A stretch of 64,000 nt of DNA from Polytrichum commune (Eukaryota > Streptophyta > Polytrichopsida > Polytrichales > Polytrichaceae), in assembly GCA_950295325.1 (NCBI GenBank), contig OX485807.1, positions 872,501-936,500 of the forward strand, given 5' to 3'. Under the pieces are notes generated by a model. That model ran no database searches, was not told the DNA's origin, and saw only the letters and a list, made by a program, of their open reading frames with translations. Below, piece after piece: positions 1-12,331 of this stretch. Position 1 is the first letter of the stretch. The number at the start of each line of letters is the position of its first letter. Made by a program: the position numbers and the translations under genes.

Positions 1-309
1 CTGATAGAAACTGATGCAGGAACTTCGAAAGCTGTAAAGGGGCCCCTGGCATTGTAAGTCTCAGCTAACCCTCGCAGACCCACCAGATTTTTTTAAAAAA
101 ATTTCTCGCCCCCTCGGCTGCATATACTCCTCAAAGCGCTGAAACAACATAATGCAACCTCATATCAAATTTGATGTCTTTGAGGTTGCATTATGTTCAT
201 TCAAAGATTTGATGTCTTTGGGGTTGCAATATCATGTCTGTTACCTTGAAGAGGTTGCAATTGTGTTGCATTACAGATTTGATGTCTGTGAGGTTGCAAT
301 ATTACGTCT

Positions 310-587
310 GTTGCTTTTAATGAGGTTGCAATACGTTGTATTACAGATGTCTTTGAGGTTGCGTTATGTTGTCTGTTGCCTTGAATGAGGTTGTGTTATG
401 TTGCCTTACAAATTTGATGCAATTGATTTTGACAGGAAAGCAAGGGCTGTTGCTTTTAATGAGGTTGCATTACGTTGTATTACAGATGTCTTTGAGGTTG
501 CTTTATGTTGTCTGTTGCCTTGAATGAGGTTGTGTTATGTTGCCTTACAAATTTGATGCAATTGATTTTGACAGGAAAGCAAGGGCT
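310..587 (+). repeat. 139-bp tandem duplication that copies a 3' splice site
   Basis: Two copies start at about 310 and 449 with a period of 139. Each runs from a TTGCTTTTAATGAGG-type start through a TTTGATGCAATTGATTTTGACAG acceptor-like stretch into about 17 bases of the following exon. The second copy continues into the real exon at 575. Upstream sequence (152-310) is made of shorter degenerate repeats of 'GATGTCTTTGAGGTTGCA' type. The period and the duplicated acceptor are read directly. Any effect on splicing is inference. Confidence 0.75.
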
Positions 588-3500
588 GTTGCGGCTGAAA
601 GAGCTGCGAGGAATCTGCATGCAGCCAGGCCGGTTGCTTCTGCATCACCATCACCATCAGCAGACTTCTCTACCTTCGGAGATCGTCATAAGTCTAAACA
701 TGGGCATGGAATCCCTAGGAATGTGAGAGCTACTCATGGAAGTAGTGGGCAAAAGCCCGGGGACTCTCTTCTCAACTGGCTCAAGCAGGAGAACGAATCC
801 ATCTCGCAGCAGCAACAGCGGCTGCTGTTGGATGTGTCCAAACCCTCCAGTGGTGGACAATGGTGGCACAATTCTTCCCTCGCTTCCTCCAACAAGCAGG
901 TACACAATTGGAAGTTTTGCAAAACCTTATGATTGTCAAGTCCTTTGTCAACTGAAAAGTTAAGCCCTTTGTCTTGATTGAATTGTGCTGCCTGAGTGTG
1001 GATGTCAGGAAGGTTGATATGTGAATGTGTAATTCCATGACAGGAGGTGCAAAGCTTCACAAGACCGTATGTCACCACATTGGCAAGAGTGGACAGCAAT
1101 GAAGCACTTGATATACAATGGATTGAGATGCGGAGTGGAGAGAACAGCCCATGTCGAAGCATCGAGGTTGCCAAATGCGATGACATCACAGGGTTACCTC
1201 GAACCTCCGGGTTTTTCTTAAACGTGGCCGCAGAAGCTTTTGTGCGAGATTGCCAAAAGGTAGCCAAGAGTTCCAGGATTCACATGGGGAAGAATTCATC
1301 AGGGAACGATCATTCCAGGATGAATGGCTCCGAGGTTCGCAGGGCCTTTGGAGCCCCTGGGCCATGCTTCTCATTCAAGGCAACAGACATGAACCCCTCC
1401 TCTCTTCCCATTGTGGACAAAGAAAACGATGCCCAGAGTCAGGGGCAACTTGCACCTCTTGATTACTCACATGCCTCATATGTAGCAATTCCAAGACCGA
1501 GTCGAAAGAAACATCACCGAGGTTCGGTTCCCAAGGGGGGAGCTGGGGCAGCTCAGAAGGCCACAAGATGGACTCTGTCAGATGACAGCATCGATTTGCA
1601 CCCTAGCAAGGATCGAAGATGGCATGCGGAGAATGCAGGATCGAACAAGATTCGAAGGCAAACCGGGTGTGCAGATGCAAAATCAGTCGAATCTGCCACG
1701 GACTCGGATTCAAGCACCAAGTCTCAGATGTCAAACCCTGACCCTCCTCACATGGAGGAAGGAGGTCAAGAGGCTCCCAAACTTCGCAGCCAAACCTCCA
1801 ATCCTGGGGATCTCGAAACTGCTCGAAGGTCGGTTACGAGATTTGCTGCCGAAGAGGAGAGAATGAAAATGGCGGAGCAGAGAGGAGATGTGCAGGAATC
1901 AGAGAATGTTAATGATGTTGTTGCCACCAAGTTTAAAGCAGGTCCGCTTCCTGGGAATGAAAAGGAAGAACAAGAAGAACCTGGGAATGAGAATGAAGTA
2001 CAAGAGAAGAAGATGATTCATGAGGGTGAGGACCAGAAACTGCGAGTTTCGAACCAAATTGAGTTTTGGAACACGCTGCAAAAAAGAGCTGCTGCTGCTA
2101 CTTTTGCTTTTACCTCTCCAACAGTGGCAGACAAAGAAAATGCAAGTGCAGGCACAGGTCCACCTTCAAGAGCAGTTGAAGAGCTGAAGCCGGTTGCATC
2201 TCAACCTGGTACACTCCTACTGGCATTGTCTGTAGTGCTTTCATGGGACTTTTCTTGCTCACCCTTAATCTCTGCTGATGAAGGCTCTTTGTGGGTCAGA
2301 AATCAGGTGAAACTGTGGAATTCTCTGCACAAAGAAGCTGCTGCCACGTTCATTAAGCCAAGTGGAACTCCATTGCCGACGTCGGATTGTAGGCTCATCA
2401 AGTCTGGTAAGTTTTCCGGATTTATGTGCACTTGGAACCAGCTGAATATGAAGTAAGTTGAATTGCCTTGCAATAGTGCGAAGTTTGTGTTGCCATTCAA
2501 TTCCAAATGTTTCAGTGAATCTCAATCCACGAATCGTCGGATTGTAGAACCATTAAGTCTGTCATTTTAGGGTTTCTTCTGGATTTATGTGCACTTGGAA
2601 TCAGTTGAAAATCAGCTAAGCTGAAGTGCCTTGCAGAGGTGCACATTTCGTCTTGCCATTCAATTTTAAATGTTTGGGTGAATCTCAATCCATGAATTAT
2701 TGAATTGTAGACACCTTAAGTCTGGTAAGTTAAGGGTTTTTTTCTGGATTTTATGTTCACTTCGAATCTTGCATTTCAGCTAGGTCGAAGTGTGCAATTC
2801 AAAAGTGCAAATTTTGGGTTGCCATCCGATTTCAAACGTTTTGGTGATACTGAAACCAGAGCCTGCATCTGGCGCAGGTGCAACCAAAGATGGGGTTGAC
2901 AGACGTACAAGTAGGTGTAAAAACGATGTGCTTCCAGCAGTTAAACAAAGTGCGGAGGTTCGGACACTTAGAGAATCCACAGCAAATAATATGACCTTGG
3001 ACAATGCAGCTGCGCGGAGTACCCCAAATAAAGTTGGTAAAGGCTGTGCAGCAGTAGGAGTAGCTTCAGGCTTGCCATCCTCAGGAGTCCAAGTCTCTGG
3101 TAGTCGGAGAGAGATTGGCGATTGTTTTAGTCTTCCGAGGACTCGCCGACATGTAGGTGCTGCAATAATGGTGCAAACCTCTGAAGAATGCCCCCAAAAT
3201 GGAACTGCAATGGAGTCAGTTTCCACGATATTGCAGGATGTGAAGCCGGAGGATAGGCCGATAGTGGGTTCTGTTGGCAGCCATTGGGAAGCTCCGGCTC
3301 GGATTCATCATCGTAACATCTGGGATGGCAAAGGCATCCCCAACTCTACTTACAAATACAGAGAGGTCAGTAAACAATCACCTAAATTTTGTTGCAAAAA
3401 GTCTTGTATTCTTGGATATCATCTAGTAATAAATGGAAATGAAAAAGTAAACACGGGATCCACGTTATGACAAAAGTGAAGTATTTTTCGATGTTGGGCT

Positions 3501-4915
3501 GGTATAAAGGTTAGTGCATGGGTATCGATAATCAACATCAATAATGGTATCAAAGAACCTACCTGTGGTTATCAAAACTGTTATATCAGTCCACTATTGT
3601 TATTTGGTGGGTTATTGAGGTGAGAATTTGTATATACCCAAGTTATTATTTGGGTCAATACCATTCTAAACTAAATGATGCAAGGGTGATTTTGACTGGG
3701 TATGAAGGTTCTTACTTGGTATATATACCTGAATGGTGTCAAAACAAAAATATTGTCAAATACCCATACCCTATTGGTATCATAAAATGTGAAATACTCA
3801 TTATAGATACCCAAATGGTATCAAAAAAGATGATACCAATCCAACACTGGTGTTTTCTGGCCACATGGCCACAAGTGCAAACTTGGGATTGCACAAGCGC
3901 AAAGAAGGTTGTTCTCTGTTACATATGTTGAAAGCATCTAAGTGTTCCGGTGACTGACCTACGTGACTTCCATTTTGAAGTACTAAGTGTTCTGGTGACT
4001 AACCTATTCAGGGAGTCATTTCCCTACTCGTTATGGGAAGCCTAAAGCAGAAAAAAACAAATAAAATTTCCTCTTCCACTGGGAGGAGAGCTTCGCCTTC
4101 AAGAATCAAAGCCAAACCAAAGAATAGCTGAATGTTGGTTCGAGAGCACCTGCAAGTGATGATGCTTCCCCATGGTTTACATGGTTTAATGAACCGACAG
4201 CCAGTAGGAGATTGTTTTTACTCCACTTCTACTGCCCCCATTCAAACCCAAACTCAATCCCTTAATAAGACCAGCAAAATTGGGGAATCATGATTTTTTT
4301 GAACCCTACTTCCATGGATGATAGATTTGCAAGCCACAGATGTTGATGGATTTGATGGGAGTTGTCGATAAGATTGTGGGGGTTGGTGAATCTGATGCAG
4401 GATCAGATAGTAAACTGGCAAACAATGCCCTTTGAAGAACAGCTAGAGCATGCACTAGCCACACAAGTGGCTACATTTCTAAGGTAACTTACTTGCCATG
4501 TTGCAGGTTTCAATATTCAATCATACAGTAAATCACCTAAAAGTGAAGTTTGGTTATTGTATTCGATTTGATCCGGTTCTTTGTTGTGTTGTCACAAAGT
4601 TTAGGTGACAAATTTGGACGTCTCATGTCCAAAATGTCTTTTTTGAAGCATCTGGCAAGAATTTCCATTTGAGCTCATGGTTACAATGCATCTGAGTGAG
4701 CAGGAACCCCGCCACCGCTACAATTGACATGAACATGATTGCTGATGGGATTGCAAGGGAGCAGGTGACTTGAAAGCTTGCAAAGGGCAGCTGCATACCC
4801 ATAGCGATTAGTTTTTTTAAATTTTGATTTATTTTTTGTTCTTGTTGCTTTCTTGTATAGATGTCAAATTATCCCCAAGTGGACAGTGGTGGAACGAATT
4901 CGCCCTTTTTACATG
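575..4915 (+). CDS. multi-exon plant protein, tentatively JASON-like
   Basis: Exons I can phase are 575-899, 1044-2406, 2860-3365, 4401-4483, 4704-4764 and a possible one from 4861. The start lies upstream (an in-frame ATG at 537 is possible) and the true end is unresolved. Junctions agree in phase: CAG|GAG at 899/1044, G|AG at 2406/2860, GAG|GAT at 3365/4401. The encoded protein is mostly polar and low complexity (Glu/Lys/Ser rich). The most diagnostic parts are 'GSVGSHWEAP', 'WDGKGIPNSTYKYRE' and, in the next exon, 'DQIVNWQTMPFEEQLEHALA'. This run resembles the conserved block I recall from plant JASON proteins, which act in male meiotic spindle and organelle organisation. That assignment is from memory and has not been aligned. 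Two ORF-internal 'NQ(I/V)xxWN(T/S)L' copies in exon 1044-2406 suggest an internal repeat. Bases 2207-2282 may be a short retained intron, because that stretch encodes an odd hydrophobic segment. Confidence 0.5.
2375..2730 (+). repeat. Tandem duplication of an exon tail plus 5' splice site
   Basis: The exon tail ending 'AAGTCTG' followed by GTAAGT at 2407 is repeated downstream in the intron, with degenerate copies ending near 2560 and 2727. The last copy again reads AAGTCTGGTAAGTTA. Each copy carries the same following stretch ('GGATTTATGTGCACTTGGAA...GCCATTCAATT'). The period is about 155-165 bp. The intron therefore holds one or more extra candidate donor sites. Confidence 0.7.
3366..4400 (+). 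other. Intron of the JASON-like gene, no further feature seen
   Basis: The donor GTCAGT is at 3366 and the acceptor GATGCAG ends at 4400. The interior has short recurring 'GGTATCAAA/ATACCCA' phrases around 3520-3850, but no gene or element with ends that I can define. Confidence 0.5.
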
Positions 4916-5430
4916 GTACTTGTTTTGTATAATTCTAGAACACTTGTTTGTGAAAGTATTCTCAAAATTGTCAAAAAAAGCCTTTCCACAAATTCAATTG
5001 CAATTTCAATTATATTCGTCCAATACACTGTTGTGCCGTTGGGAATCTGAGTGTTATCTGATTGATGCAAGACCTGTCTCACACTTATTAGCTCTTACCA
5101 ACAGATCTAGCAAACTTCAACATGCACTTGGCTTAGTGGCCTACATGGCTTATGTGTAGCAATTCACTGAATCAGCACTCATGGAGGTCACTTAGGTACA
5201 TCTCAAGAACTTTTAAAATCCCAAATTGTACAAGATCTGATGGAATTTCAAACCTTCTTTCGTAAACTTAAAGTTGTTACGCCCAAACAATTTATCTGTG
5301 TATAAAATCTAGTATTCAAAGTGCGAGCAGTGGGACATTGTTGATGGGAGAATGAAGATTGTGATGCCACCTCCTTTATTGAAATATCAGGATCAGGGTC
5401 TCTTCTAGCTTGTTATCAGAATCGTGAACT

Positions 5431-8400
5431 CTATTTGAGTTTAGATTGTGAAACTTTGAACTCTTTAGTTTTCTTGAGCCCCAAACAGTACCCAATCAAA
5501 CCCACATATGGTACAAACCTCAGGATCCGAAGTAGCTCTTTCCTGTCATCCCTTATGTTATCAAGATTGTCTCCGATGAGCCAAGGCTGGAAAACTGTGT
5601 AGCAACACAAGTCCCAAATGAATGCATATGATGGACGGTCTCTGCTGATTGCATCCATGAAGTAGCTCCACCGTTCACCCAGATCTCCATAGCCTCCTGT
5701 GGGCCTTCCAGTGACAAACCACACTATTGACAATATCCCGACTACACCACCTGTTGCGGCAACTATGTGTGCGCTCGATATAAATGCTCGTTGCAGTGCA
5801 CTTTTTGTCCTGTATGAATCACTAAACCCTAAACCCTGATTGTCAGAGTCTTCTACTGTGCCTGAGGTTCTCCTTGGACTTGCATTCAACCGGATGGCCA
5901 TATAGGGAATCATAAACGCTGCTCGACAATCGCAAGAATGTGTTTGTTAGACTTAAAGCAATCTCAAAGAAGCTGTTAATGTTGCAAAATACTTAGAAGC
6001 AGAAGTTGGATTGTAGTTAGATTGAATTCACGAGTCACTTACTGTTTGTTAGAAACATTGAGAGGAGCCAGAAAACATCGAGCGATCCAGGGAATCGGTT
6101 CCGCTTTCTGTCGGTGAAGATGAGTGGTGCAAACAGGAGTGCCCAGCCCAGGACGAAGTTGAATAGTGCTTCATCAGCCTGCACGAAAAGGAAACTGTGA
6201 ACAAAGACCATGGCAATTTCCGCTAAGATGGGTCTTAAATGGTTAACCTTTTCCTATTAGCTCACTTCTCCTAGAGCATGAAAACACACAATTAGTACAA
6301 GATGGTTAGCAAATCCAAATCGAGACCATAGCCACTTTCCTCATAATTTTCACAGTTTATATGAATATCCTATTGATTATGAAGTGAAGAGTCTCATGCT
6401 CGTTAAATGGTCAAATAGGTCTCCCTCCTTCAATCAAGCCTAAAATTGTTATTATAGTTTGAGCACATAGTCCACATGTCTTTTTGGCATCCGTTCTTGG
6501 AGCCACAACAAACCACATACCACTCATATAGGAGTCCTAATTAAAAAAGTGACCGAGTAAGGGTCGTCTACCTTATCTAAACATTTTGGAAATTTGGAAT
6601 GGCGAAGGCGCATGGGCGTTGACACATTCGCTATTCAAAGTTCCAGAACAACCGGAATGCAACAATAGCCAAGGAGGAACATGGCCCCATGTGTGGAGGT
6701 GAGGACAAACTACTAACTTGCTAAAACCAACTACACATTGGAGTTAACTGTAAAGTCTATCAAAAGTGGGGAGCAAAACCCCAATTTTGGAGGAGTCTCC
6801 CATATTGCACTTCCAACACTTGTGTCAATGATCCAAAAAGCAGGGAGAAAACTCCTTTCACTTCTACTCCGAGACTTAGGGCCGCTTCACACTATGGCCG
6901 TCCAAGTCGAGAGGCCGTGGGATTGAGTGGCCAACTTTGTTGAGAGTCCAAAGAGATGGGCTAAAAATAGACAATAAAATATAATAAATGGAGCCTTTGG
7001 CCAGGCATAGTGTGAAGCCTCCAAAGGCCAAGCCCAAAGTCCAAACCTTTGGTCATGAGCTCCCACGGTCTCTCGACTTGGACGGCCATAGTGTGAAGTC
7101 TCCAAAGGCCAAGCCCAAAGTCCAAACCCAAAGGAGCATCCCACTTTATTCCTTGCTCAAAATAACCCCTTCAATCTAACGGCCAAGATCTTGTCAATGA
7201 TTGATTTTTTAGTGAAAGAGATTCAACGGCCTCTCAACCATAGTGTGGGTTTCCATTCCCGTCTGACCCAAACTTCCTTCGAGAGTCCGTCGCCTGCTTC
7301 AAAAAGTAATCATTTTGTATTGCAACGACCTTTGGACTTTGGCCATAGTGTGAAGGGTCAAGAGGTTGAACTCTTGGTTTCTTGCAATATGATTGGTGGA
7401 AATCGACGGCCTCTCGACCTTCGGGCATAGTGTGAAGCGCCCCTTAAAAACTGAGAATTTTTTTAGTTATTTTCTTAAGTTTGATTCTATTTGGGGAGCT
7501 CACAAGTGGTGAGGGGAGCAAGGAGCGCTTGCATACGTGTTGCATATAGGTGGCAAAGAAATTGAGATGCTCTTTAGTTATATAAAGATGAAACATATCG
7601 ACGCCTAAAATTCAAAGAAGCCCTCCAAGACTTTATGGTTACACTCAAACAAGGAACCATTAGGGGTATTTCAACCCCAAATTAGGGCTATTATATTTGT
7701 CTTCAAACCTTAAAAATTCATGACTCATGCAAGGGTGCACCGTGGGACAGCATGGGTCCAAGCTAGTTCTCTACTTGCTGACAAAGATTCAGAAGCATAA
7801 TCATATTGGTGAATGCCCCTTGCTTGTCCAAGTTATCGATATGCCAACATTTGATTCTCTTCCTGCTCCTCTTCTTAGACTTCCAGGCATCTCTCGCAGG
7901 TTACCTTATTTTTCTACAACCTCTTTCTCTTATAAGTTTCCATGTTCACAACACTATAAGCTCAAGCCACAAGGTGAGGAGCTTACTGGATGGGCAACTG
8001 CAGCCTCCAGAAGATGAAATCCTACTGCTCTGTCCAACCCAGATAAGGCACACTTTGTGGGTCAGAAACAACTCAGCATACACACCTATATAAAAACAAT
8101 AGTCATCCTTAAAGGTCTCTCGAAAACTCATGTTTTGGTATGGAGTTTCGACCACACTAATTAGGAAAATTAGGGAAATTAAAGTCTCGAAAACTCATTG
8201 TAATAAGGTTGTTTGATTTAGTTCCTCGAGGGCAACATCCTAGACTCCGTCACGAAAAACAGCATGGGTAATATCGAAATGCAAGTGGCAGGCCAAAGAT
8301 GTCATGTAACTCACCCATGTTGGCCAACGGTAGGACGTAAAAGAAGTTCAACGACAAATCAAGTATTCCCGTGACGGTGGCTGAAGAAATTGCCCACACT

Positions 8401-9535
8401 GGATCCCCCTGCGACATCACATTTTCAATCAACGATTCAATTGCACCAAACACACACGCGTCCTCCCCAATCTCAATCTCAATCCCAACTTCGATAGTTG
8501 TAGGGAACAAGAGGTGTGCTGCAATTGTGAGTCTCTGACTTGAGTATGGCCAGAACTCTATTCAAATGCCCTGTCCACTGCGATTGCAGTTGTTTGATCA
8601 ATGTCTCAATGGCTTAGCATTCTTTCTGCATGTTCAGAGCACATGAATTCTGCATGACAAGAATTCCCCTTCCAAAATGCATCTTGTTATCAACAGTTCC
8701 AAATTCTCATAACACCTGCTTCACATTTACACAGCAGCTGCCAAATGTGTCCGAATATGTTTCGGGTTTTTGGGAGAGTGGTGTGAAGGGACCCCTGGTG
8801 TCTCTGCCCTTAGTTTCTTTAGTGCTACATGACAAGTCACGACGACCACTGTAATTAACATAGAAAACCAATTTGAATGCCACACTAGTTCAGAAGCTTA
8901 GTTTGGTGAGATGAGAAGGTTGCAGGAGGCGGCAACCCCAAGAAGCAGTAGCACTTGTCCCAAAGCTCCAAGCGAGGAATGTTGCAAGAATTCTCTGCCA
9001 ACATCATATTGATTGTTCCAGCTCGGTCGAGAGATTAACCAAAAACACACAAAAGATTCGAGCACTGGCATTCAAAAATGGAAGGTGAGGTGGGTGAGAG
9101 AGAGAAGGGGGGGATTACTGGGGCGTAAGGTAACAGGAAGAGCCAGCAAGTGTAGACACCCGCCATGGCCCACAACGCCACCTGCTTCACCGCACCCACG
9201 GGAGTCTGGTCCACCATGGACTCCAAATCCTCCCCACTCGCGCCAGCAGCTTCTTCTTCGTCTCCTTCGCCTTCCGAACTCCCTTTCTCAGAGCCCAGAT
9301 TCACCTTGCACAGAACTTCTGCCCTATCACCATTCACCCGCCAGCCGCAGTTTGGTCCACTTCCCCACTCCGCTACACCCTCCCGCAGTCGCAGCTTCAC
9401 AGGCCCAGGGACACGGACCTTTCCAGCAGCTGTGGTGGACTGTGGTAGAGGTCTGGGAAGGCGTTGCAAGAGGGGGGAGGAGTGCGTTGGAGTGATGGCC
9501 ATGGCCATGGCCTGGGAGGAGGACAATTGCTTCAT
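5431..9535 (-). CDS. plastid-targeted multi-pass membrane protein (conserved, unnamed)
   Basis: Exons on the minus strand are 9535-9119, 8408-8315, one unresolved short exon, 6178-6043, and 5918-5431 ending in a stop. The first exon starts at ATG 9535 and encodes a Ser/Pro/Arg-rich N-terminus typical of a chloroplast transit peptide, then 'ALWAMAGVYTCWLFLLPYAP'. It joins in phase to 'GDPVWAISSATVTGILDLSL'. Exon 6178-6043 encodes 'ADEALFNFVLGWALLFAPLI' and ends ...AACA|GTAAGT. It joins to CGTTTATG to give 'TNTFMIPYMAIRLN', a junction that makes biological sense. The last exon has further membrane segments ('FISSAHIVAATGGVVGILSI', 'FVPYVGLIGYCLGL'). I recognise this as a conserved green-lineage membrane family but cannot name it. 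Exon 2 ends in phase 1 at a good GTGAGT, while exon 6178 needs phase 0, so a short exon between 8314 and 6179 is missing from my model. Confidence 0.75.
6879..7443. mobile_element. PIF/Harbinger-type MITE (565 bp)
   Basis: The terminal inverted repeats are GGGCCGCTTCACACTATG at 6879 and, on the other strand, GGGGCGCTTCACACTATG ending at 7443 (17 of 18 match). They extend into 'GTCGAGAGGCCGT'. The element is flanked by TTA at 6876-6878 and TTA at 7444-7446. A 3-bp TTA target duplication and GGG-starting ends are typical of PIF/Harbinger (Tourist-like) elements. The interior holds further copies of 'CATAGTGTGAAG' (near 7007, 7085 and 7342) and a duplicated 'CCAAAGGCCAAGCCCAAAGT'. It looks like a nested or internally duplicated copy. 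There is no transposase. It lies within an intron of the plastid membrane protein gene. Confidence 0.8.
7447..8314 (-). other. Intron sequence, nothing further recognised
   Basis: This stretch lies between exons of the plastid membrane protein gene. A short missing exon is expected somewhere between 8314 and 6179, but I could not place it. Short ORFs here have no recognisable content. Confidence 0.4.
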
Positions 9536-9598
9536 GCAGAAATGAGGAAAGTATAAGGAAGTTAGTCTAGAGATCTATCCGCCCATCATCCTGTTATG

Positions 9599-9617
9599 AG
9601 AGAGAGAGAGAGAGAGA
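9599..9617. repeat. (AG)n microsatellite
   Basis: This is an uninterrupted GAGAGA run just upstream of the plastid membrane protein gene's ATG, in its presumed promoter or 5' UTR. Confidence 0.8.
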
Positions 9618-9680
9618 AGCCCTCTGCACATGATACGCTTGGCTAAGGCATTCGCCCGCTGTAGTTCCCACCACTTGGAC

Positions 9681-11085
9681 GGCCGGGGATTCGTGGCACT
9701 CATGTATTTTCATTAGTGTAAGTTCATTCATCTTTGCGGATGAGATGAACCACTTTAGACACTCTCTTACGTCTTCGGCTCCTTGTCTCAAGGGTTTCAA
9801 AAATACCAAGTTTTAGTAGTTCTAAATAATCCCAATCTAATCTAATACTTAAGGAAATAATATAAAGGGTGTTAGACATAAAAAAAAATGCCTCATATAG
9901 AAGCAAGTGGGTGCATCATGCGTTGCCAATCTATCATTACTAGTCCGGTTATTTTAAAGACATTAATATGGGCGGATGTTAAATACCCCCTCACAAACCT
10001 TTGGCCATCCCGCCTAATTTCGAAAAAAACATTGCTCTTGCATTCTTGAAGGCTGCTTGACTACAAATCCCATATTGAATGCACTTCACCTTCAAGGTCT
10101 AAAATCCAATATATATATGTGCACTTCCAATTAGTGAATAAGCAATTGATTGGGATTTCATTCCGGAAGTGAAACCATCAATCAAGCACTTAATTAACTT
10201 GGAGGTCAAAAACATTACAAAATCCTCATTAATATTGAGGTCATAATTTTGCGACTTACCATTTTCCATTATCTTTGTCATTCTAATAATAGATTAGTAC
10301 AAGTGTTCATAAGATGACCAAAATGAACTAATGAAGATAGAATATAGAAGATATAACAAAAATATTATATAGAAATTAATTTTATTTTTTAGATAATATA
10401 ATATGAGATATAAATAAATGGTATGTTATTTGGCATTAGACTTGTGGGACAACGTTATGGATGGGGTATACTTAGAAAATCATAAGTTTTTGACTATAGC
10501 CTATCTGAATTATTGTAATATTTTATCCTCATCACATATTGTATAATCTTTAAAATCACATGATGTATATTGACTATTTAAAAATAAAATTTAAATAAAA
10601 TTTATAATTTATAATAATAATAATATTGAATTGATTTTTGAGTTCACCAATCTACCATAAGGTGATATATATTATTTTGACATATTACAAATGTTTGAGC
10701 AATCAAACCCATGCAAAATAAATGAATTATGAACCAAAAAAATGTCTATGACAACACGTCATAATTATATGTTGCACACGTTGATATCTTGCGGTATTTA
10801 TCAAAATAACCATGTGGAATTCAAATTCACATCATGGCCTTGGAAACAATTCATGGGAGGTTAGAAAATAAGCTTAGAGCATCCAATGCCACATCGTTGC
10901 CCCTTGCCAACTAATTGATATTTACAAAATAACTAGTAATTCACAATAGCTATAAATGAGAAAATAGGTCTTACATGCCAACTCGGAGGTGTTTCACTAA
11001 AGTTAGCTCCATCCGAGCTTCTTGATGGACTCATCCAATTTTTTGTTACTGGATGACTTTACTTGAGTGCCATGAATCCCCGGCC
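9681..11085. mobile_element. Non-autonomous DNA element with long terminal inverted repeats
   Basis: GGCCGGGGATTCGTGGCACT at 9681 is matched on the opposite strand by GGCCGGGGATTCATGGCACT ending at 11085, with one mismatch. Similarity continues inward (GTA...TCAT...GGATGAG) for about 65 bases. The roughly 1.4-kb interior is AT-rich, above all at 10300-10740, and has no coding region. I see no convincing target-site duplication, so the superfamily is not assigned. Confidence 0.55.
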
Positions 11086-12331
11086 GTTGTTAGCATCAAA
11101 CATCATACAAGGAAGTTATGATGGTCTGAAGCTGCTGGGGGCTTCTAGGCCCAGTGGCTAAGGGAAAATGTCCACTTGGCCCCAACTCTTGGTAGAGAGA
11201 CAAGAGGTTTCTTGACAGTGGGGTAGGGGCCCCGTATAGAGTCCTAGAGGCTTATATGGGTGAGGTGGTGTGGCCTCACCCACCCGAGGCCGAACAGCAC
11301 GGCCTCCATAGGCATTGGCTCAATGTGAAGCCATAGTTGCCTAGTATGGTTCGGATTGTTGTAGTGTTGCTCCAGCAATGCGATGATCAACATGGGATTG
11401 GACTTTCATGGATGGAAGTCCACATCTAGGAATGGGTTACTGATTAAGGGGTGAGTCCCGAAAGCAAAGTAGGAGGGTGGGCTCCCCTCCTATGAACTAT
11501 AAAGTCCGGGGTAGGAGGAGCTAACCATTAGCATGGCGGAATGCGAAGGGTTAGCGCTCGTAACCTTTGCTAGAAATGAAAATTGGCATGATTGATAATG
11601 GGTCTAGCAAGGGTTGCGACAACTCTGATGCCAATTCATGTTTGTTTAAGTGTCCACGTGTCTGTTGATTAGTCTGTCACGTGTATTAAGGGTTTAGTGG
11701 GTGCCATGTTGGCATCATTTGAATCATATATTAGTCATTGATTATATTGACATATATGAGACATATGACATGTCAACACATTATTGGACAACTGGAGTTG
11801 AGCTACGACACGCCTCACTGAAAGAATGACTACATGTGTATGTTATTAGTCATTTATTGGTCGAATAAATGGTGGTGTACTTGACATGTGTACACGAGGT
11901 GCTTTGACATGGCTAATCGACAACTCAAAATATTTTATTTATGTCTATGAGTATTCACATGCAAATCATATAGTGGTTATAATATGGTTGGTAGTCATAC
12001 CTTTCTACATCATCCAACAATTTGTGTGTATGCATTACGGGTGACACCCATATGTTTGTCCTAATACGAATCGTCATACTCATTTCCACACCCATATGGC
12101 TGCAATCCTTGGAGGGTACATGCACTATGTGAGGAAAGTGTATTCAATACATACAATCAATGCCACATGACTCAGTCAAAATGCCTTGGGAATGTGCACT
12201 TATACATTCCGATAATCCTTTGAGTTTAATATGCCGATATTTACCCCTTCACTATGGTGTGTTAATGGATCTTTACCCTACACTGCACTCATGTCCTTTA
12301 AACTTGTAAACTATGCCCAACTACACCTAAG
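11086..12331. other. Unassigned stretch between two mobile elements
   Basis: I see no gene. The first 550 bases are GC-richer and have the look of a decayed repeat (inverted 'GGTGAGGTGGTGTGGCCTCACC' near 11259). The rest is AT-rich with many 'ACATGT/ACACGTG' phrases. No ends could be defined. Confidence 0.4.

Noticed and set aside
9013-9545. Plus-strand ORFs of 126 and 160 codons
   Set aside because: They are antisense to exon 1 of the plastid membrane protein gene, whose minus-strand frame joins in phase to the downstream exons and has a transit-peptide-like start.
11615-12331. Antisense match to an initiator-Met-type primer-binding site (TTGGCATCAGAGT on the minus strand) suggesting another LTR
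   Set aside because: No TG...CA LTR boundaries, no target duplication and no retroviral coding sequence nearby.
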